The position numbers were made by a program, and so were the translations under genes. A stretch of 35,579 bases of DNA from the NCBI GenBank assembly GCA_944329355.1, contig CALVID010000008.1, positions 1-35,579 on the forward strand. The letters run 5' to 3'. Numbering within the stretch: position 1 is the first letter of the stretch; every line of letters begins with the position of its first letter. The notes under the pieces are model-generated. The model did no database searches. It worked only from the letters and a program-made list of their open reading frames with translations, and was not told where the DNA came from. Positions 22,588 to 29,518 of this stretch are shown here, piece by piece. Source of the DNA: an uncultured Bacilli bacterium. GTDB taxonomy: Bacteria > Bacillota_I > Bacilli_A > RF39 > UBA660.

Positions 22588-23340
22588 ATGATAAAACTAG
22601 TCAAAATAAACTTTCAAAAATTAATTTTTAAATCAAACATAAACATTAAAGAAAGAAGCTTAACCATTTCCAAAACATCTAAAAAAACCAGTTTTATAAA
22701 ATATCATATTGAATATGAAAGAAATTCATATGATATTTTAGTATTAATATTAAATAAAAAATTATTAGATTTATTAACAGAAGGTTCATCAGGTGGAGTA
22801 ACTAATACTATAATAGGTAAAAAAGTAAATAAGATAAATACTATATCTATTAGTGAACAAAAAACACTATTTGGTAAAATTGTCGTAATCACACCTAATA
22901 TTCCTAAAAGAACTAAAATAATCATTAATGCATCCAAACAAACAAAAAAACTTAAAGTTGAAAAAATAATTAAACCTCTAATTCAACATAAAGAAAAACA
23001 AAAAATAATAATAAAACCAAAAATAGAAATAAAAAAAGAAAAACCAAATACTAAACAAAAAGTAGAAAAACATAAAAAAACTAATAAACAAATCCAAATA
23101 AAAGCACAGGTAAAAAATACTAATATAAATAATAAACCCAAATATAAATTGCAAAAGAAAAAATCAAAGTTAATTGCCATCTTTAATACTTTTACAGCCT
23201 CTATCCTTTTTGGTATTGCTCTAGCAGTCATCACTACTAAAAAGCTAATTCATGGATTATTTGTCGCACCAGCTTTTGCCTTATTAAATCATAGAAAAAA
23301 TAAAACAAACAAAACCTTAGTAAAAAAATACCAGAATTAA
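22588..23340 (+). CDS. Lysine-rich protein of unknown function with a C-terminal hydrophobic segment
   Basis: A 250-residue, very basic protein. Residues 1-110 may be a small beta domain (IKYHIEYERNSYDILVLILN, KIVVITPNIPKRTKIII). Residues 115-200 are a low-complexity lysine/glutamine/isoleucine linker. A hydrophobic stretch at about 205-235 (IFNTFTASILFGIALAVIT) could anchor it in the membrane. No family recognised. It follows glyS by 18 bp, with a weak ribosome-binding site (ATGGAG), so it is probably on the same transcript. Its stop lies inside a bidirectional terminator. Confidence 0.6.
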   Translation: MIKLVKINFQKLIFKSNINIKERSLTISKTSKKTSFIKYHIEYERNSYDILVLILNKKLLDLLTEGSSGGVTNTIIGKKVNKINTISISEQKTLFGKIVVITPNIPKRTKIIINASKQTKKLKVEKIIKPLIQHKEKQKIIIKPKIEIKKEKPNTKQKVEKHKKTNKQIQIKAQVKNTNINNKPKYKLQKKKSKLIAIFNTFTASILFGIALAVITTKKLIHGLFVAPAFALLNHRKNKTNKTLVKKYQN

Positions 23341-23355
23341 TCACTGGTATTTTTT
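23323..23355. terminator. Bidirectional terminator overlapping two converging stop codons
   Basis: AAAAAATACCAG (23323-23334) pairs perfectly with CTGGTATTTTTT (23344-23355) around 9 bases. The loop contains the stop codons of the genes on both sides, which overlap by 4 bp. Confidence 0.9.
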
Positions 23356-24611
23356 AAATACTCATCCAAACCTAAAGCAATTCCTCTCGCATAATCATTC
23401 GGATTATCTATTATATTTTTAAGTTCTTTAACATTATCAATATATCCTAATTCAAGTAAATATCCTTCAGCTGTGTTATTGGAATTATAATAAGGATTCG
23501 CATCATATTTAGTATTACTTCCATCCACATAAGCATGAGTTGCTATGCCTCCAATTTCTCTAATCATATAATAGTAAGGAGTAATTCCATCATCAGAAAA
23601 TCTCTGATAAATTCCATCTTCTATCTTAAATTCTTTTTTAGTAGATGTACTGATATTGGCCTTTTTAGTTATGTTCTTAACAAAAGACTTAGCTAAATCA
23701 AACTTACTATTACCAGCTATAAAAACCTCTAAACCATAAGTGTTGCTCATGCCACCAGGCACATTAGAAGAATTATGATGAAGAGCTAAATTAAATTTAG
23801 CTTTAACCGTATTAGCCGTAGTACCACTTCCCATTTTACCATAAGTAGGTAACTTAGAATCTTTACTATCTCTAGTTAATTTTACCTTATAACCTAGTTT
23901 TTCTAACTCATCCTTTAAAGCCTTAGAAACCGTAAAATTTAAATCAGATTCTTTATAAGCCTTACTGTTTGAACATTCTCCCAAATAATTAGGAACATCT
24001 CCATTCGCACACACTATCATACCTGCATCACTTCCATCATGACCAGGGTCGATAGTAATATCATAAACATCATCTGGTAACTTAGTATTTTTTATATCAA
24101 ACTTTAAAATCTCATTTTCTAGATATTTATCCCAAATAATATCAATTTTCTTATCAGTCCCAGTTAAAGTGTAATACTCTAAATCCTTATATTCTGTCTT
24201 ATTTACTAAAGGAAAATAAATATCTTCTTCATCATTACTAACTTTAATCAATAAATAATATGTTCCAGTATTAAGCCTTTCTAAATTAATCCCATCATTA
24301 ATATACTCGCTAGTTTTAAAACTATATTCATCATCATGTTTATCCAAATCCCAATTTATAATCATTTCCTTAATCCCATCAGTTAAAACTAGTTTAGGAT
24401 TACTATATCCAGATAACTTAAAATTACCTTCAAAGTTCATATGAATACCATAAATATCATAATAAGTAATATTACCTTTTTGACTATAATCAACCTTATA
24501 TAAAAATCTTTCTTTATATATAAAAGTAAATAACAAAATTAGGATAGTTATAATCAATAAAACTATAAAAAATTTAAAACATCTTCTTTTTTTCTTACGT
24601 TTTATAACCAT
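23337..24611 (-). CDS. Membrane-anchored N-acetylmuramoyl-L-alanine amidase (Amidase_3)
   Basis: A 424-residue protein that cleaves the bond between muramic acid and the stem peptide. A basic start and one membrane segment (about 12-33) anchor it; residues 35-180 form a beta-rich unknown domain; Amidase_3 covers about 183-424. Zinc and catalytic residues are visible: H191 (DPGHDG), E221 (ESDLN), H278/H279 (LHHNSS) and E387 (LELGY). The catalytic domain is larger than in CwlC-type enzymes. Start at 24611 has AAGGAAG eight bases ahead; an ATG 42 bp upstream lacks one. Could serve daughter-cell separation or sporulation. Confidence 0.93.
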   Translation of the reverse strand: MVIKRKKKRRCFKFFIVLLIITILILLFTFIYKERFLYKVDYSQKGNITYYDIYGIHMNFEGNFKLSGYSNPKLVLTDGIKEMIINWDLDKHDDEYSFKTSEYINDGINLERLNTGTYYLLIKVSNDEEDIYFPLVNKTEYKDLEYYTLTGTDKKIDIIWDKYLENEILKFDIKNTKLPDDVYDITIDPGHDGSDAGMIVCANGDVPNYLGECSNSKAYKESDLNFTVSKALKDELEKLGYKVKLTRDSKDSKLPTYGKMGSGTTANTVKAKFNLALHHNSSNVPGGMSNTYGLEVFIAGNSKFDLAKSFVKNITKKANISTSTKKEFKIEDGIYQRFSDDGITPYYYMIREIGGIATHAYVDGSNTKYDANPYYNSNNTAEGYLLELGYIDNVKELKNIIDNPNDYARGIALGLDEYLKNTSD

Positions 24612-24742
24612 AAATCCAACTTCCTTTAAAATAATTATATCAAAAGAAATCAAAAATTGAATAAATAAGTCGTATTATATGTCTTACTTTACACAAAATA
24701 ATAAAAGTATAAGCAAAAAGCATTTTCTTTTTCCAAAATCTA

Positions 24743-24779
24743 TGATAAAATTAAGTATAGCAAAGTGAATATATTCACA
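24743..24779 (+). promoter_or_regulatory. Promoter and small palindrome ahead of sepF
   Basis: TGATAAAAT, an extended -10 with TAAAAT at 24746-24751 and no strong -35, lies 45 bp ahead of sepF. A perfect palindrome GTGAATATATTCAC (24766-24779) sits in the leader and could be an operator or hairpin. The divergent amidase starts about 130 bp to the left; the rest of 24612-24742 shows nothing definite. Confidence 0.5.
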
Positions 24780-24796
24780 CACTAAGGAGGATAAAT

Positions 24797-25201
24797 ATGG
24801 GTTTGATAAAGAAAATCATGGGTGAAGAAGAAGATGTCTTTGCTGCACCATCAAACGATCAATATTATGATTTAAAAGCAGAAGAAGCATTAACTGAAGA
24901 AGGCGGAGCAAAAATGATATTGCTTGAGCCTAGAGCTTATTCTGAGTCCCAGCAAATAGCTGACCATTTAAAGAAAAGAAATACCGTAGTTGTCAACTTA
25001 AAAAGGGTTACCCCTGAACAAGCTAAAAGAATAGTTGATTTTCTAAGTGGAACAATATATGCGATAGGTGGAGATTTACAAAAAATAGGTGGAGGAATCT
25101 TCCTATGTACACCAAATAACGTTAGTGTTCAAGGAAAAATAACAAACGATACCGAAGGCAAAGGTATTCATGATAATAATAATATAGATATAGAGTGGTA
25201 A
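24797..25201 (+). CDS. sepF: Cell division protein SepF
   Basis: A 134-residue protein that tethers and bundles FtsZ at the septum. The N-terminal amphipathic helix (MGLIKKIMG) is the membrane anchor. The globular SepF domain covers about 35-120, with [40 protein letters not shown] and [20 protein letters not shown], all typical. Strong AAGGAGG. It lies 40 bp ahead of divIVA, reproducing the sepF-divIVA neighbourhood, with ylmG and ylmH missing between. Confidence 0.96.
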   Translation: MGLIKKIMGEEEDVFAAPSNDQYYDLKAEEALTEEGGAKMILLEPRAYSESQQIADHLKKRNTVVVNLKRVTPEQAKRIVDFLSGTIYAIGGDLQKIGGGIFLCTPNNVSVQGKITNDTEGKGIHDNNNIDIEW

Positions 25202-25241
25202 AAGAATATAGGGCGTATATCGCCGAGGTGAGGTCGAGTTT

Positions 25242-25721
25242 ATGGAAAAATTTACAAGAGTCATGCGTGGTTATGATCCAGATGAAGTAAATAACTTTTT
25301 AGATCAGATTATCAAAAGAGTAGAAAAAATGATAGCCGATATAGATGCGAAAAATAAACTAATTGTCGATAAAAATGATGAAATCAGAAAATTAAAATTA
25401 AAATTAGAAGAAACAACCGCACTAAAAGAAAAATTAGAACAATATGAACGCATGGAAAACACTTTAAATAGAGCCATAATCATGGCCCAAAAAACCTCAG
25501 ATCAATTAAAAATAGCCGCTCATCATGAAAGCGAAATAATCTTAGATGATGCGAAGAAAAACGCTAGTAGAATAGTAAATGATGCATTAATCAAAGCTGA
25601 AAAAATAGAAAATGATGCTGAAATGACTAAAAGAAATATTAATGTTTTAAAACGTAGACTTAAAAGCATCATTGAATCACAATTAGATATAATTAATGAT
25701 ATAGACAAATTAGATATATAA
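25242..25721 (+). CDS. divIVA: DivIVA-family division/polar protein
   Basis: A 159-residue coiled-coil protein. The N-terminal lipid-binding motif is present as FTRVMRGYDPDEVNNFLDQI, and residues 28-155 form a long coiled coil with a break near 75-85. It marks curved membranes at the septum and poles. The usual 10-residue lead (L-TP-DI-NKEF) is shortened to MEK; GTGAGG is eight bases upstream of the ATG and the upstream frame does not restore the lead. A GGCG/CGCC hairpin (25212-25224) precedes it. The ileS T-box follows. Confidence 0.93.
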   Translation: MEKFTRVMRGYDPDEVNNFLDQIIKRVEKMIADIDAKNKLIVDKNDEIRKLKLKLEETTALKEKLEQYERMENTLNRAIIMAQKTSDQLKIAAHHESEIILDDAKKNASRIVNDALIKAEKIENDAEMTKRNINVLKRRLKSIIESQLDIINDIDKLDI

Positions 25722-25730
25722 AAGCATATG

Positions 25731-25934
25731 ATAGAGAGCGTATATTAAAAAAGTTTAAAGAGAGTTAGTGAATGGTGGAAACTAATAACGATTTTAATAT
25801 ATAAATCACTCTTGATGTTTCTTTTTGAATAAAGTAGATAAGAACGGTAACGCGTTATAGTTATTGAGAGTATTTAAAAAATAAAATAAGGTGGTACCGC
25901 GGGAAAACTCGTCCTTAACTAAGGACGTTTTTTT
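25731..25934 (+). ncRNA. T-box riboswitch, isoleucine type, ahead of hydrolase-murF-ddl-ileS
   Basis: T-box AAGGTGGTACCGCGG at 25888-25902, followed by a clear terminator: CGTCCTTA (25910-25917) pairing with AAGGACG (25921-25927) and seven T. In stem I, TATATT (25741-25746) pairs with AATATA (25796-25801), and AGAG near 25733 with CTCT (25809-25812), leaving a bulge with ATC at 25805-25807, the isoleucine codon. The T-box variable base is T, pairing with A73 of tRNA-Ile. Uncharged tRNA-Ile should allow readthrough. Four genes follow, with ileS the last. Confidence 0.93.
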
Positions 25935-25935
25935 A

Positions 25936-25964
25936 TTGTTGAAATATGGTATGTATGTTATAAT
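25936..25964 (+). promoter_or_regulatory. Second promoter downstream of the T-box terminator
   Basis: TTGTTG (25936-25941), 17-bp spacer, TATAAT (25959-25964) with TG at 25956-25957. The same TTGTTG/17/extended -10 layout occurs ahead of the XRE gene at 2697-2725. Transcription would start near 25971, just at the AAGGTG ribosome-binding site, so the leader would be only about 12 bases. If active, the operon has a basal supply not subject to tRNA-Ile. Confidence 0.55.
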
Positions 25965-25982
25965 AAAAAGAAGGTGAAAGAA

Positions 25983-26714
25983 ATGTTTAAATATAAAGAT
26001 ATTAATATAAATTATATTAGATATGGAAATATAAATAATCAAACAGTTGTTTTGTTACACGGCTGGGGTCAAAACATCCAAATGATGAAACCAGTCGGCG
26101 ATAGCTTAACTGATAATGATGTTATAATAATTGACCTACCTGGTCATGGACAAAGTGAAGAGCCTAAAGAAGTATGGTTATTAACCGATTTTGTCCAAAT
26201 GATTCACGAATTATTAACCTCATTAAATATAGAAAATCCTATATTAATTGGTCATTCATTTGGCGGTAAAATAAGTTTGTTATATGCAAGCATGTATAAA
26301 GTAAAAAAATTAATCTTGTTTGGAAGCCCATTTAAAGTCAAGAAAAATCCAAACAGTTTAAAAGTAAGAGCTTTAAAAAAATTAAAAAATATGCCAGGTT
26401 TAAATAAACTAGCTGAAACCATGAAAAAACATATGGGCTCAGAAGATTATAGAAAAGCCTCTCCAATGATGCGAGATATATTAGTAAAACATGTAAATAC
26501 TGACATAACCGAAAACGTAAAAAAAATAACCTGTCCAACTATAATTATATGGGGAACTAATGATGCCGCAGTCCCAATCGCTGATGCCTACGAATTAGAA
26601 ACATTAATCAAAGATTCAGCGGTAATTCCTTATGAAGGATGTACTCATTATGCTTATCTAGAAAGATTAGGCCAAACCAATTCTATCATTAAAAATTTTA
26701 TAAAGGAGAATTAA
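25983..26714 (+). CDS. Alpha/beta hydrolase, unknown substrate
   Basis: A 243-residue alpha/beta-hydrolase with LLHGWGQN (oxyanion region), the nucleophile elbow GHSFGG (serine near residue 90), acid in WGTNDAAVP and histidine in GCTHYAYLE, so the triad is complete. The helical cap (about 115-180) is small and basic. Substrate unknown; the position before murF and ddl suggests an envelope role but this is only context. ATG at 25983 has AAGGTG six bases upstream; a GTG at 25974 overlaps that site. It is 1 bp from murF. Confidence 0.88.
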   Translation: MFKYKDININYIRYGNINNQTVVLLHGWGQNIQMMKPVGDSLTDNDVIIIDLPGHGQSEEPKEVWLLTDFVQMIHELLTSLNIENPILIGHSFGGKISLLYASMYKVKKLILFGSPFKVKKNPNSLKVRALKKLKNMPGLNKLAETMKKHMGSEDYRKASPMMRDILVKHVNTDITENVKKITCPTIIIWGTNDAAVPIADAYELETLIKDSAVIPYEGCTHYAYLERLGQTNSIIKNFIKEN

Positions 26715-26715
26715 C

Positions 26716-28314
26716 ATGACTAAAATATTTTTAATAACAGTTATTATCTATTTTATTTATACATTTTTAAAAAGCCAAGATTCCATGCACATGCTTCAGC
26801 AAAATAAATATAATAGAAAAAAAACATATCTAAAATGGCTAAAGAAAAATCCTAAAAAAGCTTTCAAAGATTATAGTATATTATTTATAGTCCTAAGCAT
26901 ATTTATTTTTTATGATAACTTAATATTATTAATGTTATGTTTTAATGTACTATATCTAATATTAACTGTAAACTTATTATTAGAAAGAAAAAAATCTCAA
27001 AATAAACTACCTCTTAAATATACAGCTAGAGTAAAAAGACTCACATTTACAAACATCTTAACCCACCTAATTCCAATCATCATTATGAGCTTATTTGTAG
27101 ATGAGACAAATATAATTTATTTTTACTTAATCTTAGGTCTAATTGCATATTTAAATAACCTATATATTTTAGTGGCTCTATTAATAAATACTCCAGTTGA
27201 ATCATTAGTCGGTTATTATTTTAAAAGAAAAGCTATAAATAAAATAAAAAGCATGAAAACCTTAAAAGTAGTTGGTATTACAGGCAGTTATGGTAAAACA
27301 AGTAGTAAAAATATTTTAAATGATATTTTGAATATTAAATATAATTCCATGCCAACCCCTAAAAATTTCAACACTCCATTTGGTCTAATGATTACCATAA
27401 ATAATTATCTAGATAAATTCACTGATGTCTTTATAGCAGAAATGGGTGCTTGCCAAGAAGGAGATATTAAAGAATTATGTGATTTAGTTCATCCCAAATA
27501 CGGTATAATCACTAAAATAGGTGTTGCTCATTTAGCTACCTTTGGTTCAAGGGAAAACATTCAAAAAACAAAATTTGAACTAATCGAATCTTTACCAAGT
27601 GATGGAATAGGTATATTAAATAAAGATGATGAGTGGCAAAGAAATTATAAAATAAAAAATAACTGTAAAATAAAATGGATAGGTATAGATAGTTTAGATG
27701 CTGACGTCATAGCTAAAAACATAACCCTAAGTCCTAAAGGAACAACCTTTGATGTTTATTTTAAAAATGATGATAAACCTTATAAATTTGAAACAAAACT
27801 ATTGGGATACGCTAATGTGTATAATATTCTAGCGGCCATTGCCTTAGGCATAGAATTTGGCATGAATATAGAACAGTTAAAAGCTGGAGTTGCCAAAGTA
27901 AAACCTGTTGAACACCGCCTAGAATTAAAGAAAAATGGCGATATAAATATAATTGATGATGCCTATAACTCAAATCCAACAGGAGCTAAAATGGCTTTAG
28001 ATGTTTTAAAAATGATGCCTGGAAAACATATAGTAGTAACCCCAGGTATGATTGAGTTAGGTAATGAAGAATATGAAAAAAATAAAATATTTGGAACACA
28101 AATTGCTGATAGTGCCGACGAAGTAATATTAGTCGGTGCAGAAAAAACAAAACCAATATATGAAGGCTTAAAAGAAAAACATTATGATGAAAATAAAATT
28201 CATATTATAAATGATGTTTTAAAAGCTTTCCCATTAATTCAAACATTAAAAGAAAATGAAACATATGTCTTATTAGAAAATGATTTACCAGACATATTTA
28301 ACGAAAAGGAGTGA
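26716..28314 (+). CDS. murF: MurF-type ligase with an N-terminal membrane domain
   Basis: A 532-residue ATP-dependent Mur ligase, most likely adding D-Ala-D-Ala to the UDP-MurNAc-tripeptide. Mur centre: VGITGSYGKTSSK (186-198), then TPKNFNTPFGL and EMGACQEGDI; the C-terminal domain has DDAYNSNPTGAKMALDVL, a MurF hallmark. The usual UDP-sugar-binding N-terminal domain is replaced by about 160 residues with four or five membrane segments (around 3-17, 53-68, 69-88, 112-128, 133-157). This would hold the ligase at the membrane. ddl, which makes its dipeptide substrate, follows 5 bp later. MurT/MurE-like ligases are less likely because of the MurF motif and neighbour. Confidence 0.88.
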   Translation: MTKIFLITVIIYFIYTFLKSQDSMHMLQQNKYNRKKTYLKWLKKNPKKAFKDYSILFIVLSIFIFYDNLILLMLCFNVLYLILTVNLLLERKKSQNKLPLKYTARVKRLTFTNILTHLIPIIIMSLFVDETNIIYFYLILGLIAYLNNLYILVALLINTPVESLVGYYFKRKAINKIKSMKTLKVVGITGSYGKTSSKNILNDILNIKYNSMPTPKNFNTPFGLMITINNYLDKFTDVFIAEMGACQEGDIKELCDLVHPKYGIITKIGVAHLATFGSRENIQKTKFELIESLPSDGIGILNKDDEWQRNYKIKNNCKIKWIGIDSLDADVIAKNITLSPKGTTFDVYFKNDDKPYKFETKLLGYANVYNILAAIALGIEFGMNIEQLKAGVAKVKPVEHRLELKKNGDINIIDDAYNSNPTGAKMALDVLKMMPGKHIVVTPGMIELGNEEYEKNKIFGTQIADSADEVILVGAEKTKPIYEGLKEKHYDENKIHIINDVLKAFPLIQTLKENETYVLLENDLPDIFNEKE

Positions 28315-28319
28315 TTTAA

Positions 28320-29504
28320 ATGATTAAAGTTGGAGTTATTTTTGGTGGAGATTCAGTTGAACACGAAGTAAGTATCATTTCAGCACTGCAAGCTATGGAA
28401 AATATTGATGAAGAAAAATATGAAATTATACCTATCTATATCAGTAAAGATAGACACTTTTATACAGGTGCGGCTTTAAGAGATATGGATACATATAAAT
28501 ACTTTGATAACATGAAAAAATTTGTCAAAGAAATAACTATTTGTCGAAAAGGTAACGAAATTATCCTACAAAAAATAAAAGGATTATTTGGTAGAAATGT
28601 TAATACCATAGATGTCGCTTTTCCGATAGTTCATGGTAAAGGAGTAGAAGATGGCTCTTTAGCTGGATATTTAGAAACATTAGGTTTGCCAGTTGTTGGT
28701 CCATCAGTACTAGGTGCTGCTTTAGGACAAGATAAAGTCGTATTAAAACAAGTTTTAGAAGCCAATAATATTAAAACACCAAAATATGTTTGGTTCTATG
28801 ACTTTGAATATAACATGAATAAAGATGAAATAATAGAAAAAGTAGAAAGCTTAAACTATCCTGTAATTGTCAAACCCGCAAACTTAGGAAGTACTATTGG
28901 AATAAGCCCTGCCCACAACAAAGAAGAATTAATCAAAGCGATAGAAGAAGCTTTAGAATATGAAAAGAAAATCATTGTTGAACAAATGATTCCAAACTTA
29001 CAAGAATTAAACTGTGCTGTCTGTGGTAACTATGAATATATGGAAACTAGTTTCATTGCCGAAATGAAAATGAAACATGAACTTTTAACCTTTGAAGATA
29101 AATATCTAGGAGGTTCAAAAGGAAAAGGTATGAAAAATTCTAAAATGCCTTCTTCTATGTCGACAAGTGAATTTGATATTCCTGCTAAAATATCAGATGA
29201 AATGACAAATCAAATATATGAAATATCTAAAAAAGTATTTAGAATATTAAATTTAAAAGGTGTTTGCCGAATAGATTATCTAGTAAATAAAGAAACAGAT
29301 GAAATATACGTTAATGAACCAAATACAATACCAGGCTCACTCGCATTTTATCTATATAAACCAAAAGGAAAAGACTATAAAACCTTAACTGATGAATTAA
29401 TTAAATCAGCTATTAAAGATTATAAAAATGAAATGCGTAAAACCTCAAGTTTTACATCTAATATTCTAAGCGAATATAATGGAACAAAAGGAATTAAAAA
29501 ATAA
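28320..29504 (+). CDS. ddl: D-alanine--D-alanine ligase
   Basis: A 394-residue ATP-grasp enzyme producing D-Ala-D-Ala for peptidoglycan. GGDSVEHEVSIISALQAM at the N-terminus, VHGKGVEDGSLAGYLE, the ATP-grasp YPVIVKPANLGSTIGI, KYLGGSKGKGMK in the omega-loop region, and VNEPNTIPGSLAFYL at the metal site are all intact. The omega-loop shows the tyrosine expected of D-Ala-adding ligases rather than a VanA-type pattern, so vancomycin resistance through D-lactate is not indicated. Coupled to murF (5 bp gap). Confidence 0.97.
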   Translation: MIKVGVIFGGDSVEHEVSIISALQAMENIDEEKYEIIPIYISKDRHFYTGAALRDMDTYKYFDNMKKFVKEITICRKGNEIILQKIKGLFGRNVNTIDVAFPIVHGKGVEDGSLAGYLETLGLPVVGPSVLGAALGQDKVVLKQVLEANNIKTPKYVWFYDFEYNMNKDEIIEKVESLNYPVIVKPANLGSTIGISPAHNKEELIKAIEEALEYEKKIIVEQMIPNLQELNCAVCGNYEYMETSFIAEMKMKHELLTFEDKYLGGSKGKGMKNSKMPSSMSTSEFDIPAKISDEMTNQIYEISKKVFRILNLKGVCRIDYLVNKETDEIYVNEPNTIPGSLAFYLYKPKGKDYKTLTDELIKSAIKDYKNEMRKTSSFTSNILSEYNGTKGIKK

Positions 29505-29518
29505 AGGAGATATAATTT

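Noticed and set aside
25806-26042. Minus-strand frame of 78 codons across the isoleucine T-box
   Set aside because: It covers the T-box and terminator and the start of the hydrolase gene; its translation is low complexity.
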